64,000 nucleotides of DNA, taken from Candidatus Anammoxibacter sp. (GTDB lineage: Bacteria > Planctomycetota > Brocadiia > Brocadiales > Anammoxibacteraceae). Made by a program: the position numbers and the translations under genes. The DNA is taken from the NCBI GenBank assembly GCA_021777055.1, contig JAIQZO010000059.1, positions 1 through 64,000 on the forward strand, given 5' to 3'. Positions 9,098-17,359 of this stretch are shown here, piece by piece (position 1 is the first letter of the stretch; every line of letters begins with the position of its first letter). Below the pieces are notes generated by a model. The model was not told the DNA's origin. It saw nothing but the letters and a program-made list of their open reading frames with translations, and searched no databases.

Positions 9098-9370
9098 GTG
9101 AAGAATTATTGGTGGGTTTTGCTATTGCTCTACTCATCCTACATTATTTGCCAGATAGTAGATGAGTGGATAAAAATATATAAACAAGACGGTTTCACAC
9201 TGCCAAACCCAACAAACAGAAAACTTTCAGGGAAATTTCAGTTAAGGCTAGGAAGTGAGCTAAACAAGGTTCTTTCCCTTAAAGCTATGCAGGCAGGAGA
9301 TAGCTTAAACAATTTTTGCGTAAAAATGTTAAAGCAATCCTTGGCTCCTCATGAACACCATAAGAGATAA
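9098..9370 (+). pseudogene. Remnant of a HicB-type antitoxin
   Basis: Ninety codons from a GTG. The C-terminal half, from WIKIYKQDGFTLPNPTNRKL through SGKFQLRLGSELNKVLSLKA to SLNNFCVKMLK, matches the end of HicB antitoxins: the helix ending in EEWIE, the I-P-x-P linker, then SGKFxLRLPxELHxxLxxxAxxxGxSLNxxxxxxL. The N-terminal HicB fold is missing and replaced by a hydrophobic stretch (WVLLLLYSSYIICQ) that looks like frame decay. No hicA neighbour is visible. Probably non-functional, although a solitary ribbon-helix-helix protein cannot be excluded. Confidence 0.6.
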
Positions 9371-9397
9371 CAACACCTTTTGCAAGTCATCAAGAAA

Positions 9398-10207
9398 TCA
9401 CGGTTTACATGAAAGACAAGCAATACAACCAATCTTTATAGCTTGTTCCAAAGACGAATATTTTGTTACACCGTCACTGGCAAGCATGTTTACTAGTATG
9501 GAGTTAACCTTGACCGTCTCTTCTTTTACGGCCTTTGGTGTTTCTTCATCTAACTGTTTTTCTAGATTATTTATCCTATTCTTTAGTAAAACAATTTTTG
9601 GGTGATCATCAAGGTACTTTATACGTAAACTCGTAATTTGGTTTTCTAACTCAATTATCCGACTATTTAACGCATTATTATTTGAAGTAGGTGTTCTATT
9701 TTTTTCACTATTTGTATATCTGATTTTCATCTCCTCAAATAAGCTCTTGCAAGTGGGGCGGTGAACAAGCCGAGTGTGTTTGATTGCATAAACAGGAACA
9801 CTCCAATGTTTCACACTCTTTTGTTTTCCTTTATCGTCTTTTAGATGTGATGCTGGTAGATTGTTATTTGAATGGTATGCAACATAACTTATCTCTTCAG
9901 AGAAGCCGCTTTCCTTACCACTGTTATTGTAAGCAGTTATTGCAATGAAATAGGTATTACCCTCAATAAGGTCTGTAATTGTGTAACTTGTCTGATTCCC
10001 TGCGTCGATTACAGAGTTATACTCCTTGCTGGAATCTCCATAGTATATTTTATAACCCTCTGTTCCATCTCCACTATTTTGGCTCCAGGATAATGTAAGC
10101 TGCGCAGAATAACAATTTACGGTGCAAATAAACAATACAATGACTACAAGGGAAACGAAACTATAGCAGAAAGAAACGTTTTCTTTTAATATCGTAAATA
10201 TTTTCAT
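9398..10207 (-). CDS. Exported FN3 protein with chain-length-type coil and a CxxC tail
   Basis: 269 residues from the ATG at 10207. A longer frame starts with TTG at 10273 but lacks a ribosome site and would bury the signal. A signal peptide or anchor (about 8-32) ends near CYSAQ. An FN3 domain covers about 36-110 (LTLSWSQNSGDGTEGYKIYY, YTITDLIEGNTYFIAITAYN). Next is HRPTC (149-153), then a coiled coil (about 180-225). The coil contains LRIKYLDDHPKIVLLKNRI, a motif typical of Wzz/GumC polysaccharide chain-length proteins. The end is EQAIKIGC-IAC-LSCKP with cysteines 261, 264 and 267. HxPxC plus GxxxCxxCxP resembles the small Ada-like/nuclease-associated metal-binding module, here split by the coil. 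A role at the cell surface is inference. Confidence 0.65.
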   Translation of the reverse strand: MKIFTILKENVSFCYSFVSLVVIVLFICTVNCYSAQLTLSWSQNSGDGTEGYKIYYGDSSKEYNSVIDAGNQTSYTITDLIEGNTYFIAITAYNNSGKESGFSEEISYVAYHSNNNLPASHLKDDKGKQKSVKHWSVPVYAIKHTRLVHRPTCKSLFEEMKIRYTNSEKNRTPTSNNNALNSRIIELENQITSLRIKYLDDHPKIVLLKNRINNLEKQLDEETPKAVKEETVKVNSILVNMLASDGVTKYSSLEQAIKIGCIACLSCKP

Positions 10208-10367
10208 AGGTGAATATGCTGAATACGGAAGTCTAAAATAAATAAATGATTTCGCTGAACGAAAGTCAATCAATTTAAGACTTTCTTCGTTTTACTCGAT
10301 CTGGGCTAAATTCTGATTATTCAGCATTTAGTCCATAGTCAACATCTTAAATTGGTTGAGAAGTTAT

Positions 10368-11822
10368 CTAATTTTTTCTACATTCTGCAAACAAGTTAAC
10401 ACCTTCCGGTTCGAAGCTGATATTAGAGCAAGTGCTTTGAAATTTCGACTTCTTGAATAAGCTGTCCATATCATTAGCGGTGCGATGAGTAAGTCGCCAC
10501 GCCAGAACATGGTCCATATATGCCTTTAAACTGTTTTTTGGGTGAAAATTTCCCAGTACTACCCTACCGTTTGGTGCAAGAGTATCGTAGATGAAATCAA
10601 GAAGTTTGATTGCAATTTTATCGTTTAGATAGTCAAGTAGTCCCATGCTGTATACCAGATCCTGGTTTACCAAATCAATTTTCTTTCGTCCAAGTATGAG
10701 ATATAAAATATTCTCGTTTATTAGATTTGTATGCTCTTTTAGGTTTGTGTCTTTTAGCTTTTTCTCAACAGATGTCAGGGCTTCTTGGTCAAAATCAATC
10801 AGCGTTGATTCAAGGAGGTTTTTATTTTGTAAGGTTGAGAATGCGTCAAATACTTCACTTGCTGGTCCTGAAGCGATGCTGGCAACACGTGTTTTTTCTT
10901 CGTTTTTATTGTTAACTGTCTTAATTATCTCTTCTGCGACAAACTTTCTACGGTTGCGAACGGCCTTTCCCGCGGGTTCATTAATGATGCAGGCGTCAAT
11001 AACTGGCCCCAGACGGCCGTGGCCTTCTGGTTTATTTCTGTAGAGTCGTTCAATTGTTATATAATCGCCGGAGTATCCTCTTGGTTTGGAATAAAATCGC
11101 TCTGCGGTCTTTGTTAGTAGTACCAATGGAAGAAGTTCACTCTGTACCTTACCTCCTAATTCGTATTTTAAAGGTTCGGGAAGTGTACTGGATTCATTGA
11201 GAAAATAGTTCATGTGCATTGTCAATAAATGATGTTTTTTTTGAACCTCTTCCATATCTTCATTTGTGATCTGGTTATTGTTCCGTAATGCGCGTTTGTC
11301 AGCTTCTGTGGCGGTTTGTTTAAATGTACCTATCTCCTCTTTTAACAAACTCCACTCTTTTATTTCAATGCCTGGCCCAATATTAGTGTCAAAACTCATT
11401 GATTTCATCAGATTCTGTGAAGTCGCTCGTAAACGTCCGGCGGTAATTTCACAAAGTGCTTTATATAGTCTGAATCCAAACCCCTGATCATCTTTCATGC
11501 GTTTTTTTATAAGCTTACGTGGTATCGAGTAAACAGACGAGGCTTCTATTGCAATAACAGAGGCGGAGGTTGTTCTATTATCAATAAATGAGAGCTCGCC
11601 TATTATCTTACCAGGTCCTAACAACGCTATTGGGTTTGTTGAATAAAGGGTTATGTTTACACTAAAAAGACCTTTAAGTACGAAATATAAATAATCGATT
11701 TCTGTGTTCTCATGAACTAATACCATTTTTGCCGGAAGATGAAGCTCTTCTCCGAATGACATTATCCAGTCAATATCTTCATCTGGCAATTTGCTCAATA
11801 GTTCAGACCATTGTTGTTCCAT
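10368..11822 (-). CDS. cNMP-binding domain fused to SAM-dependent methyltransferase
   Basis: A 484-residue protein. Residues about 10-125 are a CRP-like cyclic-nucleotide-binding beta-barrel (LVHENTEIDYLYFVLKGLFSVNI, with the phosphate-cassette region GELSFIDNRTTSAS). The middle is helical. The C-terminal half (about 290-480) is a class I methyltransferase: glycine-rich motif I VASIASGPASEVFDAF, acidic motif II LIDFDQEAL, and APNGRVVLGNFHP. No DNA-binding helix-turn-helix was found. The architecture resembles uncharacterised methyltransferases related to those making 3-hydroxy fatty acid methyl ester signals. The real substrate is unknown. It may couple a nucleotide signal or membrane state to methylation. 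No operon partner lies close by. Confidence 0.8.
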   Translation of the reverse strand: MEQQWSELLSKLPDEDIDWIMSFGEELHLPAKMVLVHENTEIDYLYFVLKGLFSVNITLYSTNPIALLGPGKIIGELSFIDNRTTSASVIAIEASSVYSIPRKLIKKRMKDDQGFGFRLYKALCEITAGRLRATSQNLMKSMSFDTNIGPGIEIKEWSLLKEEIGTFKQTATEADKRALRNNNQITNEDMEEVQKKHHLLTMHMNYFLNESSTLPEPLKYELGGKVQSELLPLVLLTKTAERFYSKPRGYSGDYITIERLYRNKPEGHGRLGPVIDACIINEPAGKAVRNRRKFVAEEIIKTVNNKNEEKTRVASIASGPASEVFDAFSTLQNKNLLESTLIDFDQEALTSVEKKLKDTNLKEHTNLINENILYLILGRKKIDLVNQDLVYSMGLLDYLNDKIAIKLLDFIYDTLAPNGRVVLGNFHPKNSLKAYMDHVLAWRLTHRTANDMDSLFKKSKFQSTCSNISFEPEGVNLFAECRKN

Positions 11823-12076
11823 ATAAAATTACCTTTTTTTTAATGTGTATTTCATTTTTATAGTAAAAATTACCGCTTGTTTTTATGGGCCGGCAGGTTC
11901 TTGTCAACGTAAATATGATGTTAGGTTCTGTAGTGTGAAATTGGCTAAATACTGGTCCACCATCGCGTTCTATATGCTGTCTCCTGTTTGTAAAACATGA
12001 AATTTCGTGATATATTTCTAATATGGGGAGTATCTTCCATTATGATTATTGAAACAGGTTTGTAAATATCAGATAA

Positions 12077-12254
12077 GGAATGAGCAGGTAATAAATTGCA
12101 TATGTAATACTCATCTTCTTATTATCTTTTCCCCATTTTCAATTGCCAAATCCTATGCGAAGCTAAGGCCGTGTAGGCGGTTTGGTTCAATCAGCTTGAA
12201 TAGATCTAACGTAAATCATAGAGTTACATATACAATTTGTTACCTGCTTATTCC
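12077..12254. repeat. MITE-like inverted repeat element
   Basis: Left arm 12077-12112 (from ggaatgagcaggtaataaat to tatgtaatactc) is the near-perfect complement of 12221-12254. About 108 bp separate the arms. It is the only structure seen in the 489-bp gap between the methyltransferase and the kinase-like gene. An open frame across it (12049-12285) is judged accidental. Confidence 0.75.
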
Positions 12255-12311
12255 CAAATATAAATATCGGCCATTATTTAAATAATTGACATAAAAAAGG
12301 AGGAGGGAGAC

Positions 12312-13136
12312 ATGGCTATTATTACTATCTCACGGCAATTAGGTAGTTTAGGTACTGAAATTGCCAAGGGGTTACAAAAAGAGTTAAAGTTTAATCTTTT
12401 CGATAAAGAATCGCTGGAAGAAGGGCTTGTTTCCAAATATGGCATGCCAGAGGATAAGGTGCGACATTATGATGAGCGAAAACCTGCTTTTTGGGATATG
12501 TTTTCAACGGACAAGGAGAGATATCTGTCTTTCATGAAAACGATGATGTATGGGGTCGCTCGACAGGGCCATTGTATCATTATGGGTAGAGGTGGACAGG
12601 TCTTGTTCCGTAATATTCCTGGCTCATTACATGTAAGGGTAATTGCACCTATTGAGTGTCGTATTAATAGGGTAAAAAAGAGTTATAACGATAATGAGCA
12701 TGTTGCTAAGTTGATTATTCAAAATAGTGATCATGACAGGGCAGGGTTTCATAAATTCTTTTTTAATGTTGATAATGATGATCCAGGCTTGTACGATTTA
12801 ACTATAAATACAAGGAAACTTGAAACCAAGACGGCTCTTGATTTAATTAAATCTACGGTTATTTCTTCTGGTATTATGGATCTTCTGCCTGAAGAATCAA
12901 CGGAATTAGAGGATATGAGCCTAAGCCAGGATGTTTATAGGAACATCGTATATACAGAAAACATTCCGGTGTGTTATTTAAAGGTTACAGTGAGCAACGG
13001 AGTTGTCACATTAAATGGTGGAGCCCATACGGTTGAAGATACAAAACTGTGCGGAGTTTTGGTGGCTCGTATGGACGGGGTTAAAGACGTTGTTAATGAA
13101 TTACAGCATATTCCCGCTGCTTACAACAAGTTTTAA
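12312..13136 (+). CDS. Cytidylate kinase-like protein with C-terminal BON domain
   Basis: A 274-residue protein with a strong AGGAGGAG ribosome site 6-13 bp before the ATG. Residues about 1-190 match the Cytidylate_kin2 family (P-loop variant ITISRQLGSLGTEIAKGLQKEL, FDKESL, IMGRGGQVLFRNIPGSLHVRVIAP, DPGLYDLTINTRKL). Such proteins have a P-loop NTPase fold and often occur beside stress or signalling genes; true CMP kinase activity is unproven. Residues about 205-268 are a BON domain (YLKVTVSNGVVTLNGGAHT, DGVKDVVNELQHIP), usually linked to membrane or lipid binding. The combination suggests a membrane-associated regulatory kinase. It lies 87 bp before the site-2 protease gene and may be co-transcribed with it. 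Confidence 0.82.
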   Translation: MAIITISRQLGSLGTEIAKGLQKELKFNLFDKESLEEGLVSKYGMPEDKVRHYDERKPAFWDMFSTDKERYLSFMKTMMYGVARQGHCIIMGRGGQVLFRNIPGSLHVRVIAPIECRINRVKKSYNDNEHVAKLIIQNSDHDRAGFHKFFFNVDNDDPGLYDLTINTRKLETKTALDLIKSTVISSGIMDLLPEESTELEDMSLSQDVYRNIVYTENIPVCYLKVTVSNGVVTLNGGAHTVEDTKLCGVLVARMDGVKDVVNELQHIPAAYNKF

Positions 13137-13223
13137 AGTCCTATAAGTAAGTGTGAATATGGTGCCGTTGGTTGACTGCGATGTTTAATTTATAGTGTTA
13201 ATTTGTTATGGGAGTTCTATACC

Positions 13224-14339
13224 TTGAAAAATGCATTTCTTTATGGTTCATTGAAAATTGCCACAGTTATGAAGATTCCTATAAAGATCCATTTTTCGTG
13301 GCTGATTGTTTTCGGGTTGTTAACATGGTCTTTGTCCAGTTACTATTTTCCCGAGGCAGCACCTGGCCTTTCTGATGCCTCTTATTGGTTTATAGGTAGT
13401 ATTGCAGCCATCATGCTATTTGTGTCCGTTGCTTTACATGAACTGGGCCATTCTTATGTTGCTCGTCGCTACGGCATCTCTATAACCAGCATTACTCTGT
13501 TTATTTTTGGTGGCGTTGCAAATATGAAAGGGGAACCTCCCACTCCAAGGTCAGAGTTCAGGATGGCAATTGCAGGTCCCATTACGAATTTTATTCTCTC
13601 AATACTCTTTTTCTTTCTCTATAGTGAACCTTTTAGCCCTGGAGTGAAAGCTCTATGTTTGTATCTTTCAAAGATTAATTTGATCCTGGGTGTGTTTAAC
13701 CTGGTTCCGGGGTTTCCTATGGACGGTGGCCGGATATTGAGGTCCATCCTGTGGAGGACGCGAAACGATTACTTTTCTGCTACCCGTAAGGCATCATTGA
13801 TTGGTCAGAGAACAGCACTGTTTTTTATCTTTTTCGGGATGTTTTCTATTTTTGTAGGGTCTCCCGGAGGGTTATGGCTCATGATAATAGGGTGGTTTCT
13901 CTATTTCAGCGCCCAGGGCAGCTATCATCACACAAGCCTCCAGGAAAATCTTTCCGGGATAAAGGTTAGAGACGTTATGGCTCATGAGATAGTATCTGTG
14001 GCACCGACGATGACAATTGACGAGGTGGTAAACGAATATTTTCTTAAGTATGCTTATGGTGGTTTTCCAGTTTATGAAAATGATCAATTCCTGGGAACAG
14101 TTACTTTAAAAGAGGTTAAGCATATATATAGAAAAGAGTGGAAGGATGTTAAAATATCAGAAATCTTTATTCCCCATAGTAGTAAATGGGAAGTGTTTCC
14201 GGAAATGGATGTAATGAAGGCTTTAGAGGTGATGGTCACTCAAAATAGAGGACGCCTTATGGTTGTGCAAGATGGGAAGGTTATAGGTATGGTGACCAGA
14301 AACGGTATCTCCAGGTATATGCAGATTATGGAGAAATAA
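13224..14339 (+). CDS. Site-2 protease (M50) with two CBS domains
   Basis: An intramembrane zinc metalloprotease of the SpoIVFB/Rv2625c-like type, 371 residues from the TTG at 13224. GGGAG at 13210-13214 supports this start; a TTG at 13203 is an alternative. Several membrane helices carry the zinc motif in ALHELGHSYVARRYG and the second metal-ligand region NLVPGFPMDGGRILRS, where the Asp is the third ligand. The C-terminal part (about 235-371) is a CBS pair (VRDVMAHEIVSVAPTMTIDE, GGFPVYENDQFLGTVTLKEV, MVTQNRGRLMVVQDGKVIGMVTR) that may bind adenosine nucleotides. It probably cleaves a membrane-anchored regulator; the substrate is unknown. Confidence 0.92.
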   Translation: MKNAFLYGSLKIATVMKIPIKIHFSWLIVFGLLTWSLSSYYFPEAAPGLSDASYWFIGSIAAIMLFVSVALHELGHSYVARRYGISITSITLFIFGGVANMKGEPPTPRSEFRMAIAGPITNFILSILFFFLYSEPFSPGVKALCLYLSKINLILGVFNLVPGFPMDGGRILRSILWRTRNDYFSATRKASLIGQRTALFFIFFGMFSIFVGSPGGLWLMIIGWFLYFSAQGSYHHTSLQENLSGIKVRDVMAHEIVSVAPTMTIDEVVNEYFLKYAYGGFPVYENDQFLGTVTLKEVKHIYRKEWKDVKISEIFIPHSSKWEVFPEMDVMKALEVMVTQNRGRLMVVQDGKVIGMVTRNGISRYMQIMEK

Positions 14340-14355
14340 GTGTCTAAAAGATAAA

Positions 14356-14427
14356 TGCCTAAAGTGCCTAAAGTGCCTAAAGTGCCTAAAGTGCCTAAAG
14401 TGCCTAAAGTGCCTAAAGTGCCTAAAG
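14356..14427 (+). repeat. 9-bp tandem array, eight copies
   Basis: Eight perfect copies of tgcctaaag, starting 17 bp after the protease stop codon. A similar unit in inverse sense forms a second array at 14614-14664. Confidence 0.97.
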
Positions 14428-14613
14428 CTATTTATTATTTCCAATAGATGTAAAGATTGCGAGCAATTTTTGCATTTTTCATATTAATGCAGAAGCTGTT
14501 TTGCAAACTTTTCTAGCTATATTTTTCTTAACGCGACTTGTTATAAGCCTATTAGGTACTTAACGTTTTAAGCGTTCTTAGTCACTTTAGGAATTCTCAC
14601 CGCTTTTAAATTT

Positions 14614-14664
14614 AGGCATTTTAGGCATTTTAGGCATTTTAGGCATTTTAGGCATTTTAGGCAC
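14614..14664 (+). repeat. 9-bp tandem array facing the first
   Basis: Five copies of aggcatttt plus a final aggcac. The unit is the reverse complement of the array at 14356-14427 with one base changed (ttttaggca against ctttaggca). The two arrays are separated by 186 bp and could fold into a long imperfect stem between two convergent genes. Confidence 0.95.
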
Positions 14665-14671
14665 TTATTGT

Positions 14672-17296
14672 TTACTCCTCTATGGCGAAATCAGAGAATT
14701 CTGTGAAATTGTCCCTTATTATTGAGGATAATAGCCAGAACTCCAGTTTATAGAGGAACTGCTGATGTTCATCGGGCACGCTCTCTGTTTCACCCATTTC
14801 TGAGTTGGTAAGGGAGGTGGAACAAGCCATTACAGTTATTGTTCCATTGCCATGCTTTTTCTTTGCAACCACTTGTTGGTTATCATTTGTAAATAACAGC
14901 CCTTCTCCCCCGGAAATTGGGGCAAATGCTTTCAGTGTACCCACTTTTCCGGTCAGATCGACGATATCAACATTTTCTTGATACTTTTTATTATCAATGG
15001 TTAATCCATACGGTTCTAAAATCTGTCTGGCAGTTGAGTTTATCCCTTTGGGATAATCTATTAGCAGAAGTTTTCCTCCATTTGTAACGTATTGGTCTAT
15101 CTTTTTTAGCTCTTTCTCTGAAAAATGTTTTTGAGGATTTGTCATTATTATCACATCAAAATCATCCGGTTGCTCGTCTAATGAGAACAGGGTTGGCATA
15201 TAACCTAGCCTTTGACTCCATACGTAGAAGGTTTGATAATCTATGGACGGATTATGCAGAAGTTGTACTGAAGGTATACGGAAAGTACAGTACTTTTCTT
15301 CAAATCCAATCTTTATCATCGGTGTGTGTGGTGATGGGGGCTTATAGTGTTTTGATGATAAAATATCACAGAATATAGAGCTCAATGCTACGCCAAATAG
15401 TCCCGTAAGAAGTAGTACTCTTGTTGCATCTTTTGAACCTGATAGCCCATGTTTGCGGGCAATGATCTTAATAAACATGTAAATTATAAATGATAATGAG
15501 ATAGCAATTATTATGAGAGATACTGCCTTTACGAAAAAGTTGTACCGGTTAGTTCTATTAAGCCAATTTATAGAACCTAATGCATACTCAGGTTTTCCGG
15601 GAATATGCATATAGAAGTTTGAAAAACAGGTGCTGTCAGCAAATGCCAGGACTCTCCCCTTACCATATTTTAGTCCGGATGATTGTAAGAATAGTCCGAA
15701 TGTGTAGTTTGTTACAGTATTTTTTTCAGGGAAATATCCACCTCTGGAGTAGTCCATGTACAAGGTCTTTAGGTTAGATGAGATCATCGTGTCTTCCGCA
15801 AAGAACGGGGCATACATGGAACTTGAGGTAGCATAAAGGAAGTAAGGCATATTCGCCACTGATGCATGTGTAAATAGCCTGTTTTTTCGGTGAAAATGGA
15901 GATCTGATGTTTCTAGATTGTATGTGGCGTCATATCCGAAACTAAACCCGAACCTTTTTGATAGGGGGTTCAGGTTTATTGTTGTACCGAATACATTTGT
16001 GTGGTCACCGATTAAAAAGAGCCCTCCACCGTCTTTAACAAACTGTTCAATTATATCCATCTCTTCTCTTTTAAACGGTGTTGTTGGTGTCTTGATTATA
16101 AGCACATCATAGTTTTTCAGTTTGTTAGAATCAATAGATTCCTTTAACCTGTCAACGGTGTAAAAATGATTCAGATAATTGGCAAAACAGTAGTAGTTAT
16201 ATACCGATTGTACTCCATACCACTTTGTATCAAACTTCTTGTCTGTCCATTCCCAATTACTGTAAAATTCATCTATTAATATCCTTCCCTTTTTTTCGGT
16301 TCCAGGGTCTTGAAACCGGAAGCAGCAAATTAACGAGAATGCGAAAAGAAACATGGCTATGCCAATAAAAAGATGCTTATACGATGCTAATGCATTTGTA
16401 TTGGCTTCCGGCAGGTTGCTATCGTTGCATCTATCGCTTTCTTTATCTCCCATTGGTAAGAACCGCCATAAAATAAATGGCAAAGGGAGGAACGATAATG
16501 AAACTATGATAGGGTACCAAAAGAGTTCAGCTTTATTTATTTCAAGAAATACTATACAGAGGAAGATATATCTGATGGTAACAAACAATATTGTCACAGA
16601 AAAGAGAGTGGCTACTTTTCTCCAAAATCCTGTCAGGAAAAGATGACCAAGTTTAGAAAACAGGAATACCAGACACCCTATTGTAAATGTAATAAAGACA
16701 AATAGTCCTAGTTTCTCCCACGATGTTACCAGTTCCAGCGTACCTTGTGTTGTTTGGGCGAAAATAGTATTCTGGCTGTAGGAGCATGGGACTCCCACTC
16801 CTTTTAGTATCCAATAAAAGAATGGGCTGAACAGATTTATTTCGTGATATCTGGCCGCAAATTTGAAATATGGAACAACAGATGCGGTTTGAAATGCAAG
16901 TATAATAGCTGTTATGAATATCCCTTCAATCGCAGGTTTTATGACGTTCCACTTAATCGTGTAAATTAATATGATAGCTGCGGCAAGAACATATAAGGGC
17001 AAATTATATGGAAAGTGAAAAGCAAAAATACCTGTGACAACTGGTATCAGAAAATATTTTGTTAGCGGATGGGGATGGCTTGACAGGCATGTTTGCCATT
17101 CTGGCAATATTCTGCGGTTGCTTTTTGAACCCTCGTGACAGGATATTGATGATTTGCAATAACATCCAATAATATTTAAGACCAGACCTATCCCTAATAT
17201 GAAAGGCCAAAACTCTCTATTTTGCTCTGAATAGATGGGGAAAATAAACAAATGTAAAGCTGAAAGAAAGAAAATGCCAAGCCAAAACAATAACAT
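14672..17296 (-). CDS. Large membrane protein with two GATase-like domains (paralogue 1)
   Basis: An 874-residue protein of unknown function. The N-terminal 340 residues contain about nine membrane helices. A loop there reads GVPCSYSQN...TQGTLELVTSW and recalls the exosortase/archaeosortase region, but without the catalytic Cys. Then comes a soluble alpha/beta domain (about 365-620: YDVLIIKTPTTPFKREEMD, FVKDGGGLFLIGDHTN, GKGRVLAFADSTCFSN), a short membrane segment, and a second similar domain (about 690-874: FDVIIMTNPQKHF, YVTNGGKLLLIDYPKG, HGNGTITVMACSTSL). These resemble DUF4350/GldG-like glutamine-amidotransferase folds that lack an enzymatic triad. AGGAG lies about 12 bp before the ATG. 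It lies 63 bp downstream of its paralogue on the same strand, so the two are probably one operon. Confidence 0.7.
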   Translation of the reverse strand: MLLFWLGIFFLSALHLFIFPIYSEQNREFWPFILGIGLVLNIIGCYCKSSISCHEGSKSNRRILPEWQTCLSSHPHPLTKYFLIPVVTGIFAFHFPYNLPLYVLAAAIILIYTIKWNVIKPAIEGIFITAIILAFQTASVVPYFKFAARYHEINLFSPFFYWILKGVGVPCSYSQNTIFAQTTQGTLELVTSWEKLGLFVFITFTIGCLVFLFSKLGHLFLTGFWRKVATLFSVTILFVTIRYIFLCIVFLEINKAELFWYPIIVSLSFLPLPFILWRFLPMGDKESDRCNDSNLPEANTNALASYKHLFIGIAMFLFAFSLICCFRFQDPGTEKKGRILIDEFYSNWEWTDKKFDTKWYGVQSVYNYYCFANYLNHFYTVDRLKESIDSNKLKNYDVLIIKTPTTPFKREEMDIIEQFVKDGGGLFLIGDHTNVFGTTINLNPLSKRFGFSFGYDATYNLETSDLHFHRKNRLFTHASVANMPYFLYATSSSMYAPFFAEDTMISSNLKTLYMDYSRGGYFPEKNTVTNYTFGLFLQSSGLKYGKGRVLAFADSTCFSNFYMHIPGKPEYALGSINWLNRTNRYNFFVKAVSLIIIAISLSFIIYMFIKIIARKHGLSGSKDATRVLLLTGLFGVALSSIFCDILSSKHYKPPSPHTPMIKIGFEEKYCTFRIPSVQLLHNPSIDYQTFYVWSQRLGYMPTLFSLDEQPDDFDVIIMTNPQKHFSEKELKKIDQYVTNGGKLLLIDYPKGINSTARQILEPYGLTIDNKKYQENVDIVDLTGKVGTLKAFAPISGGEGLLFTNDNQQVVAKKKHGNGTITVMACSTSLTNSEMGETESVPDEHQQFLYKLEFWLLSSIIRDNFTEFSDFAIEE

Positions 17297-17359
17297 TAGA
17301 TGTTATAACTCCTATAAATATTTATGAGTTTAAATTCAGTATTGCAGTTATATTGCCTG

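Noticed and set aside
12049..12285. 78-codon frame before the kinase-like gene
   Set aside because: It crosses both arms of an inverted-repeat element and lacks a ribosome site.
14223..14444. Minus-strand open frame rich in FRH tripeptides
   Set aside because: It is only the translation of the 9-bp tgcctaaag array and the antisense of the protease gene; no ribosome site.
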